From an uncultured SAR92 cluster bacterium (lineage in GTDB: Bacteria > Pseudomonadota > Gammaproteobacteria > Pseudomonadales > Porticoccaceae), in the NCBI GenBank assembly GCA_902596775.1, contig CACJVE010000008.1, forward strand, positions 1-64,000: a stretch of DNA of 64,000 nucleotides, written 5' to 3'. The translations under genes and the position numbers were made by a program. This document shows positions 31,357 through 41,220 of the stretch, in pieces (the stretch's first letter is position 1; each line of letters starts with the position of its first letter). A model generated the notes under the pieces. The model had not been told where the DNA came from and did no database searches. It worked only from the letters and a program-made list of their open reading frames with translations.

Positions 31357-32640
31357 ATGAAGGCAAACGTCGGTCAAGAGCACACTTCATCTTATTATGC
31401 AGCCACTGTAAATAGAGTAACCAACTTTGATAAATTAAAAGGCCAAAAATCGGCTGATGTTTGTGTAATTGGAGCAGGATTTACTGGGATCTCAACAGCG
31501 CTTCACCTTGCTGAGAGAGGCTATAGCGTCCATGTTTTAGAGGCTAATAAAGTAGGTTGGGGTGCATCAGGTCGAAATGGTGGTCAAATAATAGGGGGTA
31601 TCTCAGGCGAAACCCGATTGTCTAAAGGACTTTCTAAAGATGATGAAAAACGTGTCTTTGAAATGGGCTGGCAAGGCCACAAAATTATCCGAGATCGAGT
31701 GAGCAAATATAATATTAAGTGTGATTTAAAACAGGGTTATGTTGATGTTGCTATCAAACCAAAACATGTTAGAGATTTAGAAAATTATGCGAAAGTATTA
31801 GATGAGTACAACTTTGATTTTGGGCAAGAACTTTTGAATCAAGATGAAGTTCGACAGACATTAGGGACAGAGAAGTATATAGGTGGACTCAAAATTAACT
31901 ATAACGGCCATTTGCACCCTCTCAATTTATGTGTTGGTGAGGCCGATGCTGCAAGAGCTCTCGGAGCAGTTATAAGTGAAAAGTCCCCAGTTATAAAAAT
32001 TACTCATGGTGTAAAACCAGTTGTAGAAACACAACACGGTTCAGTGGAGGCTGACTTTGTTGTGCTGGCGGGAAATGCATATCACTTTATCGAACCAAAA
32101 TTACGGGGAGCTGTTTTACCCGTAAAGAGTTTCATTATCGGTTCAGAGCCATTATCAAGTGAATTAGTCAATAAGATAAATCCCCAAGATTTAGCCGTTT
32201 GCGATCCAAATTATATTCTCGAGTATTTTAGGCTCAGTGCCGATAAAAGATTATTGTTTGGAAGAAGATTTCCATATTTTGGCGATAATCCGGAAATAAT
32301 TAAAAACGCCTTAATTCCAAAAATGCTGAAAGTTTATCCGGAATTAAAGAATACTAATTTTGAATTTGGGTGGGGAGGCACGATAGGAGTAACAGTTAAT
32401 AGGGTGCCTCAATTGGGTAGAATCAGTGATAATATTTTTTACTCGCAGGGATATTCGGGTCATGGTGTTAATGTAACTCATCTTGCGGGACAGATAATGG
32501 CAGATATTGTTGGAGGAACAGCCGAAAGATTTGATGTTTTCTCTAAGATTAAACCCATTATATTTCCAGGACAGCATTTATTCAGGAATCAACTGGTTTC
32601 GTTGGGAATGTTATATTATCGTTTGATTGATGCGCTTTAG
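31357..32640 (+). CDS. FAD-dependent amine oxidoreductase (DAO/PuuB-like)
   Basis: HTSSYYAATVN, ADVCVIGAGFTGISTALHLAERGYSVHVLEA, GWGASGRNGGQI, YSGHGVNVTHLAGQ; paralogue of 50528-51817. Confidence 0.87.
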   Translation: MKANVGQEHTSSYYAATVNRVTNFDKLKGQKSADVCVIGAGFTGISTALHLAERGYSVHVLEANKVGWGASGRNGGQIIGGISGETRLSKGLSKDDEKRVFEMGWQGHKIIRDRVSKYNIKCDLKQGYVDVAIKPKHVRDLENYAKVLDEYNFDFGQELLNQDEVRQTLGTEKYIGGLKINYNGHLHPLNLCVGEADAARALGAVISEKSPVIKITHGVKPVVETQHGSVEADFVVLAGNAYHFIEPKLRGAVLPVKSFIIGSEPLSSELVNKINPQDLAVCDPNYILEYFRLSADKRLLFGRRFPYFGDNPEIIKNALIPKMLKVYPELKNTNFEFGWGGTIGVTVNRVPQLGRISDNIFYSQGYSGHGVNVTHLAGQIMADIVGGTAERFDVFSKIKPIIFPGQHLFRNQLVSLGMLYYRLIDAL

Positions 32641-32665
32641 ATAAAGAATTAATTGTCGTTTATTT

Positions 32666-34582
32666 ATGAATAATCGTGACAAATTTTTGGGACTTGGCAA
32701 GAAAATAACACGTCGCGATTTTATGCAAGGTGTAGCAGGATTCTCAGCATCTGTCGCTGTCAATGCAGCTTTTGGGAAAGAAACTAGCAATTGGTCTCCT
32801 GTTCAAAAAGATCACAATTTTTATCCTCCAGGATTAATCGGATTAAGAGGAAATCACGCGGGCTCCTTTGAGGCGATGCATTCCCTTGCAAAGCAAGGAA
32901 ATAAAACCTGGCACTCGGCTACAATTAGTTCCAAAAAGCACTATGACTTGATAGTTGTTGGTGCAGGGATAAGTGGATTGAGTGCCGCTTATTATTTCAA
33001 AAAAGATCGTCCAAATGCAGAGATTCTAATTTTAGATAATCATGATGATTTTGGTGGGCATGCAAAACGTAACGAATTCCAAGTAGATAAAACGTCCCTC
33101 GTCGGGTATGGGGGTGCGCAAACAATGCAAGAACCCTCTGGATATAGTCAAATTGTCAAAGAATTATTAGGTGAACTCGGTGTAGATTTCGATGTATTTT
33201 ATGATGCTTATAATCAAAGTTTTTTCAAGGATAATAATCTGAGAGCAGGAATTTTTTTTGATGAGAAGGGTTGGGGGAGAAAGGCATTAGTTCAATACGA
33301 TTTGGGTTGTTTTGATGATTTTATACCTCTCAAAAAAAACAGGTTATCAGCAAAAAAAGCAGTCGCTCAAATGCCGATATCTGATGCAGCAAAAGAACAG
33401 CTAATCTTTTTACTCACATGTAATGAAGATCAAATTGCTCATATTCCAGTAGAAGAGAAAAGAGATTATTTATACCAGATTAGTTACCAGGAATTCTTAA
33501 AAAAAGATTTGAAAATTACTGAGAATGAGGTCTTTTCTGTTCTTCAAGATTTAACTATTGACTCAGGAGTTGGTATTGATTCAGTGAGTGCTTTGGGGGC
33601 ACTGGACTATGCAGGCCTCCCTGGTTGGTATGCAGCTGGTCTCCCTGAATCTGAATCAGCGGAACCATACATTCATCATTTTCCAGATGGAAATGCGACG
33701 ATAGCGAGAAAATTAGTTTGCCGCCTGATTCCTGATTTGATATCCAGTGATTCTTTGGAAGATCTTGTTACAGCAAAACTGGATTACAGTATTCTTGACG
33801 ATCCACGGAATGATGTATCTGTGAGGCTCAATAGCACAGTCATTAATGTACAAAATAGCAAATCTGCGGGAGGATCAGTTACTGTCTCATATATAAGAGA
33901 TAATCAATTGGAGAGAGTTTCCGCATCAAAATGTGTATTAGCATGTAACAGTAACGTAATTCCGTTCATCTGTTCTGAGTTACCGGCCAAACAAAAAGAG
34001 GCTCTTGCTTTCCAGGTTAAGGTTCCAATTCTTTATACCAACGTAGCTGTAAAAAATTGGCAAGCGTGGAAAAATTTAGGTATCGGAGCCATGGTGTGTC
34101 CTGGAAGCTACCATATTGTTTCAATGTTAGATTTTCCTGTTAGCTACGGAGATTATCAATTTTCTAAAAATGAGAATGAGCCCATTATTGTTCATATGGA
34201 ACGGTTTCCCCATGTTTATGGAAGTGGTTTATCTGCTAGAGAGCAATATAAACGGGGAAGATATGAGCTTTTGACCACACCATTTGAGACCATTGAGCGT
34301 AACGTAAGAGATCAGTTACAGCAGAGTCTTGAAGATGGTGGATTCAATGCCTCTGAGGATATCGTTGGAATTACCGTCAATCGATGGTCTCATGGATATT
34401 CTTATTGGTATAACCCACTTTTTGATACGGTTTATGATGATTACAATGATCCTCGGCACCCCCACATTTTGGGTAGGAAACGGCATGGAAATATAGTCAT
34501 TGCAAATAGTGACTCTGCTGCAAATGCGATGCTTGAATCTGCTATTGAGGAGGCATATCGAGCAATTAACGAAATTACCTAA
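32666..34582 (+). CDS. Tat-exported NAD(P)/FAD-binding protein, SpdH (spermidine dehydrogenase)-like
   Basis: KITRRDFMQGVAGFSASVAVNAAFG twin-arginine signal; LIVVGAGISGLSAAYYFKKDRP; NDFGGHAKRNEF-like region (DDFGGHAKRNEF). Confidence 0.82.
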   Translation: MNNRDKFLGLGKKITRRDFMQGVAGFSASVAVNAAFGKETSNWSPVQKDHNFYPPGLIGLRGNHAGSFEAMHSLAKQGNKTWHSATISSKKHYDLIVVGAGISGLSAAYYFKKDRPNAEILILDNHDDFGGHAKRNEFQVDKTSLVGYGGAQTMQEPSGYSQIVKELLGELGVDFDVFYDAYNQSFFKDNNLRAGIFFDEKGWGRKALVQYDLGCFDDFIPLKKNRLSAKKAVAQMPISDAAKEQLIFLLTCNEDQIAHIPVEEKRDYLYQISYQEFLKKDLKITENEVFSVLQDLTIDSGVGIDSVSALGALDYAGLPGWYAAGLPESESAEPYIHHFPDGNATIARKLVCRLIPDLISSDSLEDLVTAKLDYSILDDPRNDVSVRLNSTVINVQNSKSAGGSVTVSYIRDNQLERVSASKCVLACNSNVIPFICSELPAKQKEALAFQVKVPILYTNVAVKNWQAWKNLGIGAMVCPGSYHIVSMLDFPVSYGDYQFSKNENEPIIVHMERFPHVYGSGLSAREQYKRGRYELLTTPFETIERNVRDQLQQSLEDGGFNASEDIVGITVNRWSHGYSYWYNPLFDTVYDDYNDPRHPHILGRKRHGNIVIANSDSAANAMLESAIEEAYRAINEIT

Positions 34583-34660
34583 GGAACGATTTCATAATTG
34601 AAATTGAGAGTATAAAAAACGATAATTGTATTGGATTGTAAAAAAATTCTGGAGAAAAAC

Positions 34661-35227
34661 ATGGATATAGGTGTTCCCGTAAAAGAGCTTGGTGATATAG
34701 AGGTTACACCACTGATTGACGCTATCATGAGTATCGATGATGAAGCTTGGCTTGCTAATAATCACAGACAAAACGCATATGAAGTCCACGCCCAAACGCA
34801 GTCACTCGTGATGCTTTTTGTTGATACAAAAGTTTGGCCAACAGTTAAAGTTACCAAGGAAAGTGCCTGGAATGAGCTCTCCGAAGTAGCATTACCAATT
34901 ATGGACTCGATATTAGAGAAGTATTACCCACCTGGAGGCACAGTTATAAGAGCTATGGCTGCTAAACTTGTCTCAGGAGGAGTCATAAAACCTCATGTTG
35001 ATAGCCACCAATCTTTTCATGTAGGACACAGAATACATATACCCATCACCGCGAATCCAAGAGTTCGATTTATGATAGACGGGAAACCCCATCGATTTGA
35101 AATCGGTAAAGTTTATGAATTGAATAATCAGATACAACATTCAGTTATGAATAAAGGTAAAGATGATCGAATTAACTTTATTTTTGATTACATTCCCCCT
35201 GTTGAATTGGCGAAGTTGAATAGCTAA
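34661..35227 (+). CDS. Aspartyl/asparaginyl beta-hydroxylase-family 2OG-Fe(II) oxygenase
   Basis: VIKPHVDSHQSFHVGHRIHIPI and distal IQHSVMNKG give the HxD...H pattern. Confidence 0.75.
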   Translation: MDIGVPVKELGDIEVTPLIDAIMSIDDEAWLANNHRQNAYEVHAQTQSLVMLFVDTKVWPTVKVTKESAWNELSEVALPIMDSILEKYYPPGGTVIRAMAAKLVSGGVIKPHVDSHQSFHVGHRIHIPITANPRVRFMIDGKPHRFEIGKVYELNNQIQHSVMNKGKDDRINFIFDYIPPVELAKLNS

Positions 35228-35236
35228 TATTTTCTA

Positions 35237-36052
35237 TTATCTGATTATTTTCGTTAGAGATTTTTGACGATGCAGGATATATCCCGCTGTAAAAACACCG
35301 ATCCCAACTATTGATATTATGAGGGTAGCTAGAGCATTAATATCAGGTGTCACGCCAAGTTTTATTTTAGAGAAGATCACCATTGGTAAAGTACTTGCGC
35401 CGGCACCTGCAGTGAAACTCGCGATTACCAAATCGTCCAAAGATAGTGTAAAAGATAAAAGCCATCCTGAGATCATCGCAGGCGCGATGATCGGAAGTGT
35501 AACATCAAATAATACTTGAAAAGGACGCGCTCCAAGATCCATCGCCGCCTCACTTAGTGATTTATCCATACTTGTTAATCTAGATTGAACTATTACCGCC
35601 ACATATGCCATTGAAAATGTTATATGAGCTATAGTTATCGTGTTTGCTCCCCGGCTTGATGGCCATCCAATAAGCTCTTGGAGACTGATAAAAAATAGTA
35701 ATAGAGAAAGACCCGTTATCACTTCGGGCATTACCAATGGCGCACCAAGTAATCCAGTAAAAAGAAGTCGACCTCGGAATCTTTGGAACTGAGAAACCGC
35801 TATTCCCGCCATAGTGCCTAGTATCGTTGCAAAGGTTGCGCTGATAGCTGCAATTTTAAGGCTTAACAGACAAGCTTCTATTATTTGCTCATTTTGAAAA
35901 AGTTCATAATACCAACGTGTTGAAAACCCGCCCCATACTGAAATAATAGCCGAGTTATTAAATGAAAAAATTATCAGAACAAAAATTGGAATATAAAGAA
36001 ACGCGAATCCAAAGCACATCCAGGAAAAGATAAATGTTGATGACCGAGACAT
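35237..36052 (-). CDS. Polyamine-type ABC transporter permease (PotI/PotC-like)
   Basis: Multi-pass protein with EAAMDLGARPFQVLFDVTLPIIAPAMISG EAA loop. Confidence 0.9.
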   Translation of the reverse strand: MSRSSTFIFSWMCFGFAFLYIPIFVLIIFSFNNSAIISVWGGFSTRWYYELFQNEQIIEACLLSLKIAAISATFATILGTMAGIAVSQFQRFRGRLLFTGLLGAPLVMPEVITGLSLLLFFISLQELIGWPSSRGANTITIAHITFSMAYVAVIVQSRLTSMDKSLSEAAMDLGARPFQVLFDVTLPIIAPAMISGWLLSFTLSLDDLVIASFTAGAGASTLPMVIFSKIKLGVTPDINALATLIISIVGIGVFTAGYILHRQKSLTKIIR

Positions 36053-36053
36053 C

Positions 36054-36968
36054 TTAATTCGTCCTCTGTTGATTTCTTTGAAACCACATAATTGGTAATA
36101 CTATTATTAACAATAATATAGTCGCTACTGCAGAGGCGAGTGGCCAGTCTCTATTTAAAAAGAATTCATCATAGAGGGTTCTACCGATCATTAATGAGTC
36201 TATACCTCCTAATAAAGTCGGTATTACATATTCGCCAATTGCGGGTATAAAAACGAGCAATGATCCTGCAATTATTCCTGGTTTGGTGAGAGGCAGTGTT
36301 ATGTCAAAGAACCTTTGCCATCTATTGGCTCCAAGGTCAGATGCGGCATCAGAGAGTGAGGAATCTAATTTTTCAATCGAAGCATATAGTGGCAGTATCA
36401 TGAAAGGTATATAGGTGTAGACTATACCTAAATAGACGGCAACATCAGTATAGAGAATAGCGAGTGGTTTATCGATTAATCCTAATCCCACAAGAGTAGA
36501 ATTTATAAGGCCATTTTTACTTAAAATTCCCATCCATGCGTATACTCGCAGCAAGAAAGAACTCCAAAAAGGTAAGATAACTAACATGAGCAAAATATGG
36601 CGCTTTTGACGAGGCGCTCTTGCTATTCCATAAGCTAGTGGATAGCCAATCAATAAACAAATAAGTGTTGAAATAAATGCTACTTTTACTGATTTTAAAT
36701 AACTCACCCAATAAAGATTGTCTTCTAATAAAAAAAGATAATTGTCCAGAGTGGCTTGGAGCCAGTTAGAAAAATCACCACTTAAGTTTAAAATTTTCGA
36801 GTAAGGTGGTTGAGCCAAGATCGGTGTTGAAAAACTGATTTGGAAAACGTACAGGAACGGGATGAAGAAAAATAAAAGTAACCAAAAATATGGTAGACCT
36901 ATCATCACAGGTCTCCAAAATTTATCGAATCTAAATTTTGGTAACGCCTGATTATGTATTTTTATCAT
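36054..36968 (-). CDS. Polyamine-type ABC transporter permease (PotH/PotB-like)
   Basis: DAASDLGANRWQRFFDITLPLTKPGIIAG EAA loop; adjacent to PotI-like gene. Confidence 0.9.
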   Translation of the reverse strand: MIKIHNQALPKFRFDKFWRPVMIGLPYFWLLLFFFIPFLYVFQISFSTPILAQPPYSKILNLSGDFSNWLQATLDNYLFLLEDNLYWVSYLKSVKVAFISTLICLLIGYPLAYGIARAPRQKRHILLMLVILPFWSSFLLRVYAWMGILSKNGLINSTLVGLGLIDKPLAILYTDVAVYLGIVYTYIPFMILPLYASIEKLDSSLSDAASDLGANRWQRFFDITLPLTKPGIIAGSLLVFIPAIGEYVIPTLLGGIDSLMIGRTLYDEFFLNRDWPLASAVATILLLIIVLPIMWFQRNQQRTN

Positions 36969-36973
36969 CAGAC

Positions 36974-38113
36974 CTACGTTTTAAGAAACACATTGGCGCT
37001 ATTTTCCCATGAGATAAAAACCTTATTCTTCCATTTTAAGTGGATTGATTCTGAACGTTTGACGTTTTGCGAGCTGACTTGAACAACGCCATTATCATTA
37101 GTTTTTATTCGGTATAAGTTTCTATTGCCATAATAAGCAAGGTCTTCAATTTGGCCCTCTAAGATAGTTTTTTTCTCGCTAACTGAACCACTTGTGCTAA
37201 TTCCCAATTTTTCCGGCCTGACCCCGACAGTGACTTTATCGCCGGAATTGAAATGATTTTTAGTTTGACCTGTAATAAGAATATTGCTCGATTTAAGTTT
37301 CGCGCATATTTCATTTGTTTGTTTGTTATGACTTATAACTTCCGCTGCAAAAAAATTCATTGAACCAAAAAAATCAGCTGCAAATTTGTTAATTGGTGTC
37401 TCGTATATTTCTGAAGGTACTCCAATTTGAACAAACTGGCCTTTATCCATTAGTGCAATTCTTGATGAGAGAGTCATCGCCTCCTCTTGATCGTGAGTTA
37501 CAACGATAAATGTTGTATCTAATTTATTTTTCAGATTTATCAGTTCAAATTGCGTTTGCTCTCTAAGTTTTTTGTCAAGGGCTGCCAAGGGCTCATCAAG
37601 AAGAAGTAATTTAGGTTCTTTAATAAGCGCCCTACCCAAGGCAACTCTTTGTAATTGACCGCCAGAGAGTTGATTTGGCATGCGATTGTCGAGGTTATCA
37701 AGTTGAACGAGTTTGATCATCTCAGAGACTTTTTCTTTTACCAGATTTTTTGGAGTCTTCTGCTTTATTAATCCGTATGCAATGTTCTTGAAAACATTCA
37801 TGTGAGGAAATACCGCGTAAGATTGAAACATCATGTTAATGGGCCTTTCATTTGCAGCGACCCCATTCATTTCATGACCATCGACTTCTATGGAGCCAGA
37901 CTCAGGTAATTCTATGCCTGCAATCATTCGCAATAAAGTTGACTTACCGCACCCAGAGCCTCCTAGAATTGTAAACAGCTCGCCTTTATGAATATCTAGA
38001 TTTATATTGTCTACCGCATAAATATTGTCGAACTTTTTCGAAAGATTTCTAATTTTTATAAAAGGCTCTTTGTCTTGCGAATCACAATAATTATTTTCTT
38101 TGTTAATTGTTAT
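36974..38113 (-). CDS. Polyamine-type ABC transporter ATPase (PotG/PotA-like), probable non-canonical start
   Basis: Frame extended upstream of the ORF-track TTG at 37933: YITINKENNYCDSQDKEPFIKIRNLSKKFDNIYAVDNINLDIHKGELFTILGGSGCGKST-LLRMIAG. LSGGQLQRVALGRAL signature. In-frame TAG at 38123-38125; no ATG/GTG/TTG between it and Walker A. Confidence 0.88.
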   Translation of the reverse strand: MTINKENNYCDSQDKEPFIKIRNLSKKFDNIYAVDNINLDIHKGELFTILGGSGCGKSTLLRMIAGIELPESGSIEVDGHEMNGVAANERPINMMFQSYAVFPHMNVFKNIAYGLIKQKTPKNLVKEKVSEMIKLVQLDNLDNRMPNQLSGGQLQRVALGRALIKEPKLLLLDEPLAALDKKLREQTQFELINLKNKLDTTFIVVTHDQEEAMTLSSRIALMDKGQFVQIGVPSEIYETPINKFAADFFGSMNFFAAEVISHNKQTNEICAKLKSSNILITGQTKNHFNSGDKVTVGVRPEKLGISTSGSVSEKKTILEGQIEDLAYYGNRNLYRIKTNDNGVVQVSSQNVKRSESIHLKWKNKVFISWENSANVFLKT

Positions 38114-38146
38114 ATATTTCTCCTATTTCGCTCGCCAAATAATTAG

Positions 38147-39298
38147 TTAGAGACCTGTTTTAATTCGTGTCCAAGTCCTTGATCTCTTTCTTTCCTCTTT
38201 TGGAGATAAAACTTGAGAAGTTTGCAGTCTGTCAATCGTTTTCTTATCGGGATAGATAGCATTGTCCTCAGTGAGTCTTTTGTCAACTAACGGTGTGGCA
38301 GATTTATTTGCGTTTGCATATCCAATGTAATCACTTGTTGCTGCAATAACTTCAGGTCTGAGCATGTAGTTTAAAAAAAGATACGCATTATCGATATGCC
38401 TAGCATCAGAGGGTATATAGATATTATCAAACCACATTTCAGAACCTTCTTTAGGGACTATGTATTGAAGGTTAATTTTTAAACCTGCATCACGAGCTCT
38501 TTGATTTGCAACCGAGTAATCTCCTGACCAACCCATTGCGATGCAGACCTCTTCATTGGGAAGATCTAGTAATAATTTGGTAGAGCTAAAATAAGTTATG
38601 TATGGTCTTACCGATTTGAGGAGTTTCTCAACATCCTTTAGATGGCCTAAATCAACAGAATTTGCAGGATATCCAAGGTAGATCATTGCCATTGGTATAA
38701 CGGTCAATGCATCATCCAAAAAAGAAACACCACAATCAGCAAATTTGGAAAGCACATTAGGATCAAAAATAATAGCTCCACTATTCGTCGGAGGATTTTC
38801 CATCCGCTTTTTGATCATGTCGACATTGTAGATAATACCGGCTGACCCCCAAAAAAATGGGACACCGATGAGATCATTCGAGTAGTTTTGAGTAATTTTA
38901 TCAACTAAATCTCGATCTAAATGCCTCCAATTTGGCAACTTTTTCACATCAATTTCATGAAGAATTCCAATCGGCACCAGTCTTGACGCACTTGATGCGG
39001 CGTGAACAACGATATCGTAACCACTCTTCCCTGTAAGCAGCTTCGTATCAACCATTTCACTCGAATCATATGTATCATAGGTAATGTCGATACCGAATTC
39101 GCGTTCAAAATTCAGAAGAGCATCAGGATTTATGTAATCTGCCCAGTTGTATATATGAAGTTTTTTTGGAGTATTCGCTGCCTCATTTATTAACATCTCT
39201 TCAGTATAAATGGGCTCAGAAAGCGATCTAAAGATTGGTAAAAAAGTTAAGATAAATAACGTGAAAGGATAGGAGTATTTTTTTTTTACGGCAATCAA
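38147..39298 (-). CDS. Polyamine-type ABC transporter periplasmic binding protein (PotF/PotD-like)
   Basis: LHIYNWADYINPDALLNFEREFGI, DNIYIPSDARHIDNAYLFLNYMLRPE. Confidence 0.9.
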   Translation of the reverse strand: MIAVKKKYSYPFTLFILTFLPIFRSLSEPIYTEEMLINEAANTPKKLHIYNWADYINPDALLNFEREFGIDITYDTYDSSEMVDTKLLTGKSGYDIVVHAASSASRLVPIGILHEIDVKKLPNWRHLDRDLVDKITQNYSNDLIGVPFFWGSAGIIYNVDMIKKRMENPPTNSGAIIFDPNVLSKFADCGVSFLDDALTVIPMAMIYLGYPANSVDLGHLKDVEKLLKSVRPYITYFSSTKLLLDLPNEEVCIAMGWSGDYSVANQRARDAGLKINLQYIVPKEGSEMWFDNIYIPSDARHIDNAYLFLNYMLRPEVIAATSDYIGYANANKSATPLVDKRLTEDNAIYPDKKTIDRLQTSQVLSPKEERKRSRTWTRIKTGL

Positions 39299-39299
39299 A

Positions 39300-40457
39300 T
39301 TACATTCCTTTTAAACCTCGTTTTTTTAGTGCTCTTGCAATCACCATCCTTTGAATCTCGCTACTTCCTTCCCAAATTCTATCAACTCGTACTTCTCGAA
39401 AAAAGCGCTCGACAGCATTGTCTCTTCGGTATCCCCGACCACCCCATATTTGGAGGCATCTATCAGCAACTCTGTTAGCCATTTCTGTTGTGTATAGTTT
39501 CACCATTGAGCATTTTGCATGCAAAGATTTCAAGTCATCATCGTTATCATGAGCTTCAGCTGCCTCATAAACCATAAGCTTTGAGGCCCATAATTCTGTA
39601 ACGCTATCCGCAAGATAAAATTGTATAGCTTGTTTGTCGATTAGTTTTTCATCCTGAATATCACGGTTTGATGCCCATTCCGTAGCTTCTTCAATCATTC
39701 TAGAGGCAGCGCCCAGCATCCTCGCTGCAATTGTTAATCTCTCATGTCTGAACCAACTTCTACTGTAATCCATCCCACTATTGCCATCGCCAATTACGTC
39801 TTTGTCTGCAACAAAAACATTTTCAAATCTATATGTAGGGTGATGAGATGGAAATGTGTGCGAGAATTGAGGATTATCAACCATTGAAACGCCATCACTA
39901 TTGATATCCACAAAGAATAATGAATCTTCTCCGTCAATTTTTGCTTGAAGAAAGAAGAAGTCTGCGAGATTAGCTGTGGTTACAAACCACTTTTCGCCAT
40001 TAATAAGATAACCGCCAGGACATTTTTTTGCTGATGTCGCTACTGTTTCATAAGATCCGGACTCTCCCTCCGTGATTGCGTAGCACTCGCGAAGGGTCCC
40101 ATCCATTAAGCTGCGTAAATAGTGATTAATTTGATATTCATTGGCCTTGCAGGCGTCAAACATCCAACTTTGCGCCTCAGGGAAACACCAACAAAGAGCA
40201 TTTGTAACTCGGCCTAATTCCTCCCAAATCGCAACCTGTTGAACCATTGGCAGATCTAAGCCGCCAAGTTCAGCTGGTGCATCCATTTTTGATAATCCCA
40301 ACTCAATAGCTTTACCTTGCATTAATTTTGACGCTTTTTCGGGAATTATCCCGTTATTCATTTCAGCTTCAATTTCCCAAGGAATAAGATATTCATCCGC
40401 AAATGAGCGAATTTTGTTTTTCCACTCCATTGTCTCCGCATTATGTTTTATTTCCAT
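39300..40457 (-). CDS. Acyl-CoA dehydrogenase family protein
   Basis: CYAITEGESGS, WFVTTANLADFFFL, QIWGGRGYRRDNAVERFFREVRVDRIWEGSSEIQRMVIAR. Confidence 0.9.
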   Translation of the reverse strand: MEIKHNAETMEWKNKIRSFADEYLIPWEIEAEMNNGIIPEKASKLMQGKAIELGLSKMDAPAELGGLDLPMVQQVAIWEELGRVTNALCWCFPEAQSWMFDACKANEYQINHYLRSLMDGTLRECYAITEGESGSYETVATSAKKCPGGYLINGEKWFVTTANLADFFFLQAKIDGEDSLFFVDINSDGVSMVDNPQFSHTFPSHHPTYRFENVFVADKDVIGDGNSGMDYSRSWFRHERLTIAARMLGAASRMIEEATEWASNRDIQDEKLIDKQAIQFYLADSVTELWASKLMVYEAAEAHDNDDDLKSLHAKCSMVKLYTTEMANRVADRCLQIWGGRGYRRDNAVERFFREVRVDRIWEGSSEIQRMVIARALKKRGLKGM

Positions 40458-40471
40458 CTTTCTATTGATAC

Positions 40472-41095
40472 CTATCTTATGTGTGAAAAATTATTTGGAA
40501 ACTGCGTAGCTAAATAATGCATTGCTACCGCTTTTGCATCATCAGCATCCCAACCTTTTGGTGTTAACAATAAATCTAACCACAGTCCATCAGATAGAGC
40601 GGTGTAACATATGCAAACTAAGTCAGGATCCACTGATGTATAATTTCCCTCTTTCTTTAATATTGAAAAAAGACTGGTTAAATTCTTAGCGATTTCATCT
40701 ATGTAGTCAGCGCAGATCGACATATACGTCGGGCGTGACTTTGTTTCACCCCAAAATGCAAACCAAACCGCTAGTTTATCTCGATCGGTGATTGCCCTAC
40801 TAAAATCAAAACTAACATGAGCGATAATCTTTTCTTCTACTGAGAGTTTGTCATTGAAAAAGATTTTGTCTAATCCATTTCTGTATTCATCCGATATAAA
40901 GCGAAGAGTCTCTATAAGAAGTTTTTCTTTCGTTTCGAAATGAAGATTTACAATACCAAGACTTAAGCCGGCTTTCGATGTGACATCTGCCATAGTGGTT
41001 CCAGATAAACCATTTTTAGCAATACACTTTATAGTCGCCTTTATTAGCTGCCTTCGTCTTGTTTTGGCAGGCATTGATCGGGGATTTTCACTCAT
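40472..41095 (-). CDS. TetR/AcrR-family regulator (BetI-like)
   Basis: RRRQLIKATIKCIAKNGLSGTTMADVTSKAGLSLGIVNLHFETKEKLL helix-turn-helix. Confidence 0.9.
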   Translation of the reverse strand: MSENPRSMPAKTRRRQLIKATIKCIAKNGLSGTTMADVTSKAGLSLGIVNLHFETKEKLLIETLRFISDEYRNGLDKIFFNDKLSVEEKIIAHVSFDFSRAITDRDKLAVWFAFWGETKSRPTYMSICADYIDEIAKNLTSLFSILKKEGNYTSVDPDLVCICYTALSDGLWLDLLLTPKGWDADDAKAVAMHYLATQFPNNFSHIR

Positions 41096-41143
41096 TCACA
41101 AACCTTTACAGATATAAATTATTAGAATACCGAGTCATTCAGC

Positions 41144-41159
41144 TTTAATGAACATTAAA
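41144..41159. promoter_or_regulatory. Candidate operator: palindrome TTTAATG-AA-CATTAAA
   Basis: Exact inverted repeat in the divergent TetR/module B intergenic region. Confidence 0.5.
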
Positions 41160-41202
41160 CTATCGGTTTAAATGTAGCAACTGTAATGCGACGTGCAAAC
41201 TG

Positions 41203-41220
41203 AATGAATAGTTATTCATT
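41203..41220. promoter_or_regulatory. Candidate operator: palindrome AATGAATA-GT-TATTCATT
   Basis: Exact 8-bp inverted repeat in the same intergenic region, 60 bp centre-to-centre from the first. Confidence 0.55.

Noticed and set aside
36974-37933. PotG-like ATPase as an N-terminally truncated pseudogene
   Set aside because: The reading frame continues intact upstream through Walker A to a plausible N-terminus; only the start codon is unusual.
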